Origin: Xestospongia muta | Lineage: Eukaryota; Porifera; Demospongiae; Haplosclerida; Petrosiidae | DNA length: 64,000 bases | NCBI GenBank assembly: GCA_963693285.1 | Contig: OY848917.1 | Span: 9,734,192-9,798,191 of the forward strand | Reading direction: 5' to 3' | Part shown: piece by piece, positions 1-11,079 of the stretch | Numbering within the stretch: position 1 is the first letter of the stretch | Layout: every line of letters begins with the position of its first letter | Position numbers and translations under genes: made by a program | Notes under the pieces: model-generated | Database searches by the model: none | Seen by the model: only the letters and a program-made list of their open reading frames with translations | Told to the model about the DNA's origin: nothing

Positions 1-1419
1 TTCAATAAACATAATACCAAATCTATAGAAACCACACCCCTATAATTAACATATTTAAGCGGATGATCTAGATCAGAGATAGAAAACACTGATCTCCAGT
101 CAATATGTAATGTCACTGATACTATAGTATTAATTCTAGTCAAGGTCAGTATACTAGTTTATATATAAATTATACAACAGATCAGAACATGTAACTATAT
201 ACATACAATATTATATTTATTTTTAGTTTATAATGAACACTAATATTTCATGTGAGATTGTTGCTAATAAAAGTTTTGTTCTCTAGAGATTACAATTACC
301 ACATTTAGGATGACAATGAATGATTTGAATATTCTATACATGTTACATGACTGCTGTAATGACTTATAAGGTATTGTTGTATTGTAATTATATCATGAAG
401 TGATAGTAGACAGAAAATCAACATGTTTTGTATGTAGTTAATGTTACTTTTGTTCTTCTAAACTTAATTTTGGTCCAATAATTTAATGTAGAATTTATAG
501 GTCAATCTTAAAAGCTATGTATTCAATATTGTTTTATTATTATCAATTGAAAGGCAAATGGTAGCCTTAATTATGAGGAAAACTCTAGCAGTTGAGCATG
601 ATAATTTATAAAGTACCTTAGAGTAATTATTTAAAGGATCCAAATGTAAATATAGACCAATGATTTATTTTTATGAAATTAAATTATAGTTCACACAAAA
701 TTAACTTGACACAATATAAATGATACATATTATGTGTATCTAACAAAACTTAAAGTCATTGTTTTAAAAAAAATCACTCATTTCTTTATAAACAAACTTT
801 TCAGTATATTAAACTTGATGACAGTCTTTTGAAATGTTTTTATAAGGACATAATTGATATGTATATTAAGTATAATGATACATTATACACATACTGTAAT
901 GTGATCTGCTGACATTATCAACATTGCCTATCATGCTGACATTATCTATCTTACCTACCTTACTAGATTTTTTTATCAAACTGACATCTAACTTATTTCA
1001 ATTATTAGAATAATTATAGTATATTAAAAGGTGTTTAAGTCTATATTTATTGGTGTTGCAATACCCAGTTATTACCTTAAAATGTTACTTCATTGTGTTT
1101 AAAACAACTAGTATGTAATAAACATGTGCTTACATGATGTTAATGAAGGATTGATTTTAATATATTACCTGTATATGTGTGATGACAATACTTGAAACTT
1201 AGAAATTATATACGTTTTCAATGGCCACATGAGAGAGAGTTAAGTTTTATCATTTTATAATAATATTAATTGTGTTCTAGAGTACATTCAGATATTGACA
1301 TTTTGAACAAGGAAATTTAAATTGTTATTTTAAAAAAATGTATCGCTAAGTACAAAGTGCAAAAGTACAAAATCACTCAAAATCAAAGTAATGTCACAAG
1401 TCTATTACAGCACAAGTTT
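1..1419. other. AT-rich intergenic sequence
   Basis: No open reading frame or splice-bounded exon that I can support on either strand. The only structure seen is a dispersed repeat copy at about 29-154, listed separately. Confidence 0.6.
29..154 (+). repeat. Dispersed repeat, copy 1
   Basis: About 125 bp beginning AAACCACACCC and ending near AGTATACT. It is shared in direct orientation with 5122-5229: both copies carry CACTGATCTCCA followed by a nearly identical stretch ending in ATACTATAGTATTAATTCTAG. No terminal inverted repeats are obvious. Family unknown. Confidence 0.7.
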
Positions 1420-2311
1420 TCACTTGGTACATACCACACAAGCTAGCTCTTTATCACTGTCATAGGAGGACAGAGGAGACCATTACATTGAGCTTGAACA
1501 TGATGGAATAAAGCACCATTAGTATTAGCAACACCTCCTGGAATAGGTTCAGCATTTTTATCAACACATTCATAGACTGCATTACGTTTATGATGGTAGG
1601 ATTCAGCCATGAGGTAACCTTGATATTCTGTGGTCCATGTATTGGGACATGTAATCTTTGCTGGTATCATTAAATATGATACTCTAGTGGAAACATAACA
1701 TACAGCACAGGGGACATTATGATCATGAAGTGGAGCTAAAGGCCCCTTGTCATTACCCTCAGTTTGATATTCAGCTCCATAGATGTAGGACTGATGTGGA
1801 CTAGCACCGGGTGTATAGAATAGAACTCAGGTTGATCAGGTAAACAAATGTAGTTAGCTCCACCTCCAGTTTGATCATAAGAACTCCCAGCAGCCTTTCC
1901 TTTGTAGAGTAATTCTGTATCATTGGTTGTAGGACATGTGGTACGTCCCCATCTTGTAAAGACCACACCTCCATTTTTTGGTCCTGGAGGTCCTTGTGGT
2001 CCTGGATCTCCTTTGTTTCCTTTACTACCATCTTTACCATTGGTACCATCTCTTCCAGGTGTACCAGCTAGTCCAGGAGGACCTTGTATGCCATCACGAC
2101 CATCACGTCCTTGTAGTATTTGAATATAAGGTGTGTTGGTAGTGACATTTAGTGTAGGAGAGGTACATCTCTTATCTCGACTGGTTTCTATAATAAATGT
2201 ATTGGAAGTGAATACCTTTAAAACAATATGATTACCTTGTACAGCAGCTGTAGTAGATTGTTCTACAGTTAGTAAGAGGACAACCAACAATGTTTGTATC
2301 TGTATCATCAT
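1420..2311 (-). pseudogene. Short-chain collagen-like secreted protein, two frameshifts
   Basis: The reading frame from 2311 has a hydrophobic signal peptide (residues about 1-23), a short linker, then about 12 Gly-X-Y collagen triplets (GRDGRDG ... GPPGP). A conserved sponge-type C-terminal domain follows, with the motifs VVFTRWGRTTCP and NYICLPDQPEF. This is the layout of short-chain 'collagen C4-like' proteins of sponges and cnidarians, which are extracellular and presumably trimeric. The frame is lost near 1803, where one base is missing in the codon before GASPHQSYIYGAEY. It resumes in another frame through MIPAKITCP and CVDKNAEPIPG, and shifts again near 1456, after which DSDKELACVVCTK and a stop at 1420-1422 can be read. 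Two one-base lesions with everything else conserved mean either a very young pseudogene or two sequencing errors. Confidence 0.85.
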
Positions 2312-2486
2312 CTTGAGTTATAGTTTGATGTAGAAGGAGAGATTTTCTGGAAGACCTTTAGAGTTCACTTTTATGAATTTTAAAAGATTTTTTCCTAATA
2401 TTTAAATGTCTGTCTGTCAGTTTTTATATAGCCATCAGTTGTTGACAACTTTGATCAAATTTTAGAATATAAACATGTTTATGAGT

Positions 2487-2670
2487 CAAGAGGCCATTCC
2501 CTTATGGGTTGGCTATCTTGACCAAAGGAAACAGGAGGAAAGATATGTCAAAGACTGAATGTGAACAGAGAGTGGGTGAGTGATAGTGGTCATTTCCTTA
2601 TGGGTTGGATAAGTTGACCAAAGGAGACAATAGGATAAGTACGTCAAAGGTTTTGGTCAGTATAAACCAT
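2487..2670 (+). repeat. Diverged ~95-bp tandem repeat pair
   Basis: Two adjacent units share CTTATGGGTTGG followed by TTGACCAAAGGA and GTCAAAG. A third relative lies inverted at about 6700-6790 (reverse complement reads GACCAAAGGAGACA and GGGTGTGAACAAAG). Probably an old dispersed repeat family. The rest of 2312-2978 shows no gene. Confidence 0.55.
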
Positions 2671-2978
2671 CCTCTATGATGATGGAGAATTAGAAAAGAC
2701 CTTCCCCTGTCTCATAGATCAATTAGTTAACAGTACTGTGGTTAGGTTCTTGGTCAGGGAAGACCTAAGTGAAAGAACGTGTTAATTTACACAGTTGTCT
2801 TTGTCATAAAATGTTTTCATAATAATAATCAATCTTGCTTTATAACCATGAAAATATTTTTGTTTGTGTAAATTATAAGCATAATTCCTCCAAACCACAA
2901 AAATTACACAAATCTTTATTGACACAAAAGTTTCAGGTTAAAGTATACATTCTCAACTCTCCAGAATGATTATTACAG

Positions 2979-3119
2979 TGCTACTAGGACCTACTTTAGA
3001 TCCATTGGATAATAAAACATGGCAATGTGACCACACCCAAGGAAAATACAAACCTAACCATAAGGATTATTTGGACTCATCTCTACCTGAAATTATCTTT
3101 GAAACAATTCATCTCAAAG
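2979..3119 (+). CDS. Candidate internal exon of an unidentified gene
   Basis: A 141-nt open stretch sits between an acceptor (GATTATTACAG) and a donor (AAAG|GTTAG). It reads through 46 codons including DNKTWQCDHTQGKYKPNH and IIFETIHLK. I do not recognise the family. A diverged copy with a stop and an indel lies at 8697-8848, which shows the segment was duplicated. No neighbouring exon in compatible phase was found, so this may be a relic. Confidence 0.35.
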
Positions 3120-3153
3120 GTTAGACTCACGCATTTGTTTAAACATAATACAC

Positions 3154-3154
3154 A

Positions 3155-3220
<66 letters not shown>

Positions 3221-3221
3221 A
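3154..3221 (+). repeat. (CT)n/(CA)n microsatellite
   Basis: About 55 bp of CT dinucleotides with one TTTCT interruption, followed by about 12 bp of CA. It sits about 35 bp after the candidate exon at 2979-3119. The remaining sequence to 3778 holds nothing I can support. Confidence 0.95.
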
Positions 3222-3778
3222 CTGTTTATAAAAGTATAAATGAGAAACTTGTATTAATATGCAGTAATTACTAATGCAGCTTATTTTATTGATGTTGTTT
3301 GAAGTGTGATCTCAATTTACGAAAGAATAATGTAAGAATATCGTGTTGTTATTGTATGACCATAGCTAAGAATATATTTAGTAATAAGACATGATCTATA
3401 TGTATGTGCTTGTACATGTACATTGTTTTATACACAACCTCTTTAGTATAATTAGACAAGGTAATCCCTATATCAGGTATATGTGGGCATAATATACAAT
3501 AACAATGAAATGATAAAGTACCCTGACATTTGTAAATTAAAAAAAAACATTTTATATATTTTGAACAAAATGTGTGTCACTGATTCACTGCTAAAACCTC
3601 CTCTGGAACATTTAATGGAAACTAATGAATGAATGGACAATACAAGTTATATGTTAGTGATATTGTTATACTTAATAATATTAATTGTTAAATGATTACT
3701 TAGTTGCCTACTCAATTTGTTTATGTAATCTCTGTTCAGTAACTGTGTTCTACTATTATCTCGGTGTGTGTTGTATAG

Positions 3779-3855
3779 GTCATTAAATTCTGTATGTATC
3801 AAGTATGCTGTGAGGTGGTCTGATATGAGTCATGTTGCTCTACTTGGAAATTTAT
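3779..3855 (+). CDS. Exon-like fragment resembling coatomer alpha (COPA)
   Basis: A 77-nt open stretch lies between TTGTATAG and GTAAGTG. One frame reads IKYAVRWSDMSHVALL, which resembles the conserved KYxxWSxDMSHVALL segment that I recall from coatomer subunit alpha. The preceding and following COPA exons are not visible nearby, so this is a stray relic exon or chance. The assignment rests on about 15 residues only. Confidence 0.3.
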
Positions 3856-4223
3856 GTAAGTGTTATTTCTCACAATTACCAGGGGCATCTCTCTTAACTG
3901 AATAAGTAATGAAAGGATAATCAAACTTTTTACAAAATTTTAAAGGTACATATTCTCTGCCATCAATACTATATAGTCCATGTACTAGTGTATGGATAGT
4001 AATGTTATTGTTCCTGTTAATTTAATGAGAGCACTTTATATAATGTAGGTCATGAAAATAATATTCATTGTCTTGCTGTTGTGGAGCTGAGATTGCATTC
4101 TATGGAGAATGAGAACAAAATGATAGAATGAAAAATTTAGTTATTGTAAGTACATACAGTTAACTATTAGTAATGATATAGTACATTTATAGTATGATAG
4201 TAATGAGTTAGCTATAAGGATAG

Positions 4224-4977
4224 ACGCATTGTACTCATATGTTTACTTCATCTTGTATTATGACACTTGCCAAGAAGTTGATTATGTGAAAGATGTCCCC
4301 CCAAAGCTAGAGAAGCCATATATGTGTTCTGCTGGATTTAGTGAGTATAGCAGGTTAGTGTATGTTACTATGGTAACATTGTTTTTTGATTTAGTTTGTA
4401 GCAGTCTCTATTTCTAAAATATGATTTGTTACAGTCGTGTTTTCCAAATTGTCTACTTAGAGATGGATAAAACTCAGTATATATGAGACCTGTTGTAAGT
4501 ATATATGTTGTAGACATAATATAATAATAAATAATTTATCATTACTAGTCATTGTATGACTGTTATAGTTAAAACTAGGTTAAAGAGTTACTATCTAACT
4601 AGAACATTTTATAAGCACATTTTGTCCTTTCAAAGAGAACCTAATAATAATTCCATTGTCATTTATGATACTTATCAAAGATAAGTTTTACTACAAATTT
4701 AAGAAGTAACATATCATCCAATATCACTGAGTATTAAAGTATATATTATATAATTTATAACATGTTTAATATGTATATTGTTTATATTTTTAATAGATAT
4801 CTAAGAAGTAACATATCATCCAATATCACTGAGTATTAAAGTATATATTATATAATTTATAACATGTTTAATATGTATATTGTTTATATTTTTAATAGAT
4901 ATCTAAGGAAAAGGATGAAGAAGTTAATACGAAGACGTCATTTTCGTTCAGTAGATTCTCTAATTAAAACTTGTTAG
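4224..4977 (+). CDS. Candidate last two exons of an unidentified gene
   Basis: Exon 4224-4353 (acceptor GGATAG, donor GCAG|GTTAG) reads open through DYVKDVPPKLEKPYMCSAGF. Exon 4899-4977 (acceptor TTTTTAATAG) joins it in phase, giving an arginine across the junction, and ends in a basic tail (YLRKRMKKLIRRRHF) with a TAG at 4975-4977. The acceptor lies in a 102-bp tandem duplication, so a second copy of it sits upstream. Using the upstream copy would reach a stop quickly. Function unknown, and the upstream exons were not found. Confidence 0.35.
4700..4907 (+). repeat. 102-bp exact tandem duplication
   Basis: Two copies (4700-4801 and 4802-4903), identical as far as I can see, from TAAGAAGTAACATATCATCC to TTTTTAATAGATATC. 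The unit carries a polypyrimidine/AG end that could serve as a 3' splice site for the exon at 4899. Confidence 0.95.
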
Positions 4978-5121
4978 CATGTAGTATTTTCACTAGTTAA
5001 TATTATAGATTATTACTTTAGAATACTATAATATGTATATGAACTGTGTACTTAGTTTGTGTGTGTATTCAGTTATTTTTTAAATTAATAATTTTGGGAA
5101 TAATATTTCATCAGGTAAACT

Positions 5122-5229
5122 AAACCACACCCGCTATAACATATGGATATTGATATATGACACTGATCTCCAATCAATATTTGAAGTTACTGATACTATA
5201 GTATTAATTCTAGAAAGGTGAGTATATTA
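5122..5229 (+). repeat. Dispersed repeat, copy 2
   Basis: Direct-orientation partner of 29-154, with one ~18-bp length difference near the start. The rest of 4978-5428 has no gene I can support. Confidence 0.7.
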
Positions 5230-5428
5230 TTTGAATGGGTTAGTGCAAAAGGGGCCCAAGCCACAAAAATTGCTTTCTGAGAAAATTAAAATTTAAGGTA
5301 ATCATTGCAAAATTTAGATTAAAATTCAGAAACATTTTTTATGCCAAATTTTTAATGAATAAATTGCAAAAAATGCTTGAACAAAGAGCACAAAAATGGT
5401 AATAGGGGTTAACATGATCAGTCACTAT

Positions 5429-6695
5429 CTATGTATTCTGCATCTGTGTCCATGTCCTCCAAAGAGGATCATAGAAAGGATGATAGGCTTTAAGAATGAA
5501 AGGTTTTATTTTCTTTAAATCTTTCAATTTTTTGTAATTAATTGGATTGTCAGCACTATACTTGATTTTCAATAACTGAGATGATGTGTATTTCACCCCT
5601 TTTTGACCAATATTCCAAACCTTCAATGGTTCCTCCTCCTGAAGAGTATGATGAACAAGCACCTTTGTAGGCTCTGATTTTGAGAAATGAAACCAATCTA
5701 TCTTCTGAAATGAAAGTTGTTCCTTATCTGCAGTCTTCTTCCTGTTTACGAATTTCTTAGAGAATGTCTTCAAACTTTTGAAGTCTTCCCTCTGGATTCG
5801 AGCTACTTGGAATGGCTTCTTTGTCCGAGTACTTTCTACCAGACTAAACCACTGTGTAGGGATAAAAACTTCATTTCCCTTCTTCTTCTTCTCAATTAAG
5901 GCAAAATCTTGGTCTGATGGCAAGTAAGTATGCCCAGAAGTTAAGAAATTGTGGTCAATGACTTCAAACTGGTAATAGCATACAGCCAAAATCACACTAT
6001 ATAGAAATTCTTATTCTGACCACCACGAGAGTTACTATAAGCTCTCAAGTGCTTACGCACAACTGGCAATGACTGACAAAAATTCAGTAAGCATGATGCT
6101 ATCTCATCTGAGCCACGTCCTGCCACATTCTCTGGCCACATACACATATATCCATTGCCAGTTCGGCAATTATGGATACCAAGATTGTATACCCATAATT
6201 GCATTAAATAGAACACTAACCCTGTATGGATGTGAGGAGTAGGAAGATTCTGTTGCAGATCGAATGAAATAACCAAAGTCGAATCTGAAAGTTTTTAGCA
6301 AGTTCTGTGTCCTCCCAAAGTGACTTAAAGCCAAGCTCTGCCTTCTCATGATGTTCTTTAAGTTCTTCCTGAAATTGACATTTAGTCGCTTCATCTACAG
6401 CATCATTGACATGGCAATTCAGAGTATCACACACCTAACAGGTATTTGAACATGAGAACCAAATGAAAAGTTAAATTTCTCACAAATTATTCTTCTAGAG
6501 TCTATAAGTAGGCTCAGAAACTGATGGCCAGCCCACTTCATCACATTTTTGAACGTAAAGAGTGTGCATGTCCCTTGGATTAGGTCTTCTTTTTTCAAAT
6601 AACTTAATCACTGTACCGATAACTAATTCAGCAGTGAGACAAGGGGTGGTCTGATCTACTACTCTTTCATTGAAGGGGATGGTTTTCCCTGACAT
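5429..6695 (-). pseudogene. DUF7869-like protein of probable transposon origin, frameshifted
   Basis: Read on the minus strand, four or more pieces in shifting frames make one recognisable protein. The N-terminal piece (6695-6495) includes PRDMHTLYVQKCDEVGWP. The middle piece (6434-5992) includes KCQFQEELKEHHEKAE, then HNCRTGNGYMCMWPEN and RAYSNSRGGQNKNF. The C-terminal piece (5995-5429) includes HTYLPSDQDFALIEKKKK. The Y-S-D-x-C-GGQNKN core is the hallmark of a family common in cnidarian, sponge and insect genomes (DUF7869). Here the aspartate is replaced by asparagine and the cysteine by arginine. Function is unproven; the family behaves like a mobile-element protein. Dead copy. Confidence 0.7.
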
Positions 6696-7835
6696 CAGCC
6701 TTTGATGTACATGTTCACATGTCTCCTTTGGTCAAGATATTCAACCTATAAAAGAATGCTTTTCTTTACTCACACCTTCTTTGTTCACACCCAGTCTTTT
6801 ATATATTTGTCTTCCTATGGTATCTGTCTCACATGTGAACTCTAATATATGATATAGTTATGATAACATCATGTATGTGTCACATATCAACCACAGCTAT
6901 GATAACGAAAAAAAGTTGATAACAATGAAATATTCACTTTAACTAACAACATATATAAAATTCCATCACATTGAAAAAGTATTAAATGCATCACAGTTTA
7001 CTCTATTGTAATGTTGTAACATTAATATAGTTGTTGAGAATTCTGACACACTGTTGTACTAAAACCCTCCTTAAACCAAGAAAGGACATTTCCTGATTAT
7101 CATTATCTTTTTTAAATTCTAAAAGTCCACTGATCATACTGACATTATATTACATTTTTATTTAATCTCTTTATACTTATAATTTGTCTCTTCCTATAGA
7201 TTGAGTACCTTTTTATGCATTTCATACTATACCATATATATATTATAGTTAGGAAGACCTAATCCAAAAGACGTGCTGATTTAGAGTGTTATCTTTATCA
7301 TAACAGTTTTGATATTATTCGATCTAATCTTATCTGGTTGTATGATACGTCACTATAATTTAATGATTTCAATTATTTATTTCATCATATAAAAAGAAAT
7401 ATAAAGGATGATTTTAAGGTCCAATGTACATTACTTTGGGATTTATATTAGGGTTCAATAAAATACTTGTGAATACAGCTCAGAATTTCAAAATCCCTAA
7501 TCAATGAATCTCATATATTTCAACACTATTATGGTGATTGTTATTATACTCTCTATTTAGTTTGTACTTACTATTTACATTTAATAATAATACTGTAATA
7601 TCATTGTATTTATAGACAATTTAGGAAACTAGTTTTAGTCTACCAAATTAAAGTGTTTTTGAGATTTGAAAATTAGTTTAAAGATTAGCTTTAAGTTTGG
7701 AATTAATTTGTTAAAACAATAAAGGCAACTAAATACACAAATACTCGTTAATACATTCCTGTTGCCATCTTTAGATTGTTCCTCAAACTGTTTAACCTTT
7801 GTATAAAGTGTTCTTGAGGCATAATGTACCAGCAG
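6696..7835. other. AT-rich intergenic sequence
   Basis: No supported gene. The stretch at about 7245-7320 resembles 2755-2830 (GAAGACCTAA ... GTTATCTTTATCATAA), so the duplication that produced the paired exons at 2979 and 8697 probably extends this far upstream. The inverted repeat relative at 6700-6790 is noted under 2487-2670. Confidence 0.5.
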
Positions 7836-7969
7836 GTCAACTTCATCATCAACAAGTACTTATATAAATCCAACATATTCTCTTATTGTCCACAACTCAA
7901 ATTTGACTGGTGAACTACCATACGACCATGAGACTCTGTCAATGGAAGCTATGACAAGATGGATACCAT
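7836..7969 (+). CDS. Candidate exon, unidentified
   Basis: A 134-nt open stretch follows the acceptor ACCAGCAG and ends at the donor CCAT|GTAAG. It reads through YSLIVHNSNLTGELPYDHE and EAMTRWIP, with one N-glycosylation sequon. No family is recognised. A further short open piece (LNELYMFLSYPPGLLRP, 8222-8279) lies just before the CT microsatellite and could be a following exon with a GC donor. Treat as tentative. Confidence 0.3.
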
Positions 7970-8301
7970 GTAAGAATATATGTTCTTATTTTCAATAATA
8001 GTCTGTCTGTCTCTGTTCTTATTTTTTGTCAGAGATCTAAAACATGCAAGTGAACCACAAGTGAAGTAAACTCAGTGTTCAAAATGTGTAAGGTACAATA
8101 TTATACACATCTTATCTATATGTGTTCTTTTATTATTATCAATAATTTTCATGTATAATGTCTTGTCTCATTGATATGCTAGTTTCTTTTACATTGTGAA
8201 TGATGACATTATCTACATACAGCTTTGAATGAGTTGTACATGTTCCTATCTTATCCACCTGGACTACTAAGACCTAAGGCAAGTTTAAAATATATGATCT
8301 A

Positions 8302-8684
<383 letters not shown>

Positions 8685-8696
8685 AGATTACTACAG

Positions 8697-8848
8697 TGTT
8701 ACTAGCACTTACTTCTGCTAAACACGAGATACATTGGATGATAAACATGACAATTTGACCACATCCAAAGGAAAATATAAACCTAACCCTGAGGACTACT
8801 CAGACTGAACTCTCACAGAACTTATCTTTGAAACAGTTTATCTCAAAG
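8697..8848 (+). pseudogene. Decayed copy of the 2979-3119 exon
   Basis: It follows CTACAG and ends at CTCAAAG|GTCAG, the same borders as the exon at 2979-3119. One frame reads GKYKPNPEDYSD then hits TGA where the other copy has TTG; the frame before it is shifted by an indel. Both copies sit next to a CT microsatellite, on opposite sides. Confidence 0.55.
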
Positions 8849-9945
8849 GTCAGTCTCATACACTATTATTTGATGTTATTTTTAATTTACATGTACATGT
8901 AATAGTGAGTGACTTTTTTGTTAATTCTTTTATTCAGCTTTGATGAGGAAATATAAAACAATTCAGAACTGTCATTGAACATTTCTAGGAGACTTTGATG
9001 CTGCATAATGAGAGAATTGTCATGGTATATTACATGTACTTATAACATTTATTACATAATTATTTGTATACAGAGGATGACAGTGTGTCCCAAAGAGGAG
9101 TTTAGCTTTTACATCAAACTTCACTGATCCTGTCAATTTTATTAAGTGTATACTTCAGTGTGATGGTAAAGATCTTGTTAATACTCTAAGCTTGTTGAAG
9201 GTTGTAAAGCACTTTCATTAGCAATTTTGTTAAGTTGTAATTGGCAACGATCTATTGTTTGTCTAGTAAAGGTGTCGTACTAACTTATGGCACTCATGTT
9301 GATGCTGTAGATCAGTTAGAGTTTGGCTCTGTTCTAAAAATCCCACTCTCATTAGTATACTTGGACTTGATACACCTCTTGCTTTGTCCCGCCTTCTGCA
9401 AATTATTCTTTAATTTACATGGTATTCCATATTAAACTGCTACACATATTCTAAAACATATAAGATATATAAGTGTATTTTATCCTCTTTAAAATACTTG
9501 TATGATCTCTTTTTATGTTTAATTAAAAATTATTTAGTGATGTGTCTTAGGAAAGTTCTAAAATAATGCCTTGCCAAATATGCATGACATTCAAATACCA
9601 TTACAACCGTTGTTTTGTTAGATTATGTGTTTTTCAGGTATAGAAAAAGATAAACATTACAATCCCTTTCTGTAGTATATATAAGCACATGCTGAAGGTC
9701 ATAAACAAGTAAATTATCTAGCAATTCTATATAATTTTAGTCTTTTTACTTGAGTATATTTACAATGAAGATATTGGGAGGAAATGGGTCAATGTGTAAA
9801 TCTTGGTACCAGTCAGTAATGCTTTATAATGTGTCTTCACATAAATTCAATAAGATATTTTCTGGTACCAAGCTACTATCACAAGTATTCATAATGTTGA
9901 AACTGATATTATGTATTGTCTGACTGTTTTGATTTTTCTTACTAG
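8849..9945. other. Non-coding or unassigned sequence
   Basis: Short open pieces occur (for example 9241-9435), but no splice-bounded or conserved exon could be recognised. Confidence 0.4.
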
Positions 9946-10021
9946 CTGATGTAAAGACAGGTAGATGTAACAACATCATTACTGGTACATATCTGTCATT
10001 TGTATCTTGGATGATTTGTAG
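9946..10021 (+). CDS. Candidate small exon, unidentified
   Basis: A 76-nt stretch lies between TTCTTACTAG and a strong donor (TGTAG|GTGAGG). It is open through DVKTGRCNNIITGTYLSF. The family is not recognised, and no partner exons were placed with confidence. The stretch 10022-11079 shows no gene beyond short unsupported frames. Confidence 0.25.
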
Positions 10022-11079
10022 GTGAGGACCATGAGGTGACTATTGTTAAGACATTTATGAACATTACATTTTTTACCTGGTAGTATTGAATGTTATTTAT
10101 ATTATATTTGCTCTACAATTTATGGTAGAGGAAGCCAAAATCATCATCTTTGTTTGTCTTTAAATTGGATTGTAAACTCTCAATTTTAACCAGTATAATT
10201 ATAAGGTAATTATCATTCCATAGATACATTAACTATTGGAGGTTGAAGTAAAATAGATTAATATTTCATGCAGTGTGTTGCTTCATTTAAATAAACATAC
10301 CTTTTTTCATTTTTAAAATTATAAATTAAAGAGGATTCCCTGTAACAAGTCACTTACCATTGATAACAGCCTATGCTCAGGTGTTTGCTTTCCTCTAACA
10401 AGTACACCTGTCACTATTGGAACTTGTATGAGTATCCATTGACAACAAATTGTGACAAGGTGGTGGTGCTTTGTAACTTGTTTCTTTAACAAGTGTACAT
10501 CTGTCATTTTAGGAAGTAAGTAAAATGATTGTGGTATATAAATGCTGAGTCAGACTTACATGCACATCACTTTCTGAAATATGTAACTGTAGTGAATAAG
10601 TGAAGTGCAATGATGAATAATTACCTTTATTATTATTAAGTCTGTATCTGACCACAGCGTGGAGTCAACCCTGTGATAACAAAGCTTATGAATAGTGAAG
10701 AAAAATCTCTGCAAACAAGAAGGAATTAGGACTTCATATTATATTAGCGCATACTACATAAATATCCACCTGACAGACAAAACTAACTACTCTGTATTAA
10801 CTGGTAAAGTTCAATTCCTCAAGATGATGTTGATTTATCTGTGATTTTTGACTAAGCCTAATTTTATTTCAATTTTCTGATGATTTTAATGTTTTGTAAA
10901 TAAAATTATTAATATCTTTGTGTGTTTCTGCGTAGTTGAATAGACTTGCTAAAATATTTGAAGCAGTTTTAACAATGTCATGTTTTTGTTTTGTTTCGTT
11001 TCGTTTTGTTTTGTTCTATAGGTTGATAATAGGGTGGGTCATTTTAATTTCAAGAAGCTCCACCCTTCTTTTGACCACA

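Noticed and set aside
4700..4907. CRISPR-like or array structure
   Set aside because: Only two adjacent copies without spacers; a simple tandem duplication in a eukaryotic genome.
10319..10507. 62-codon minus-strand frame
   Set aside because: No recognisable family or conserved context.
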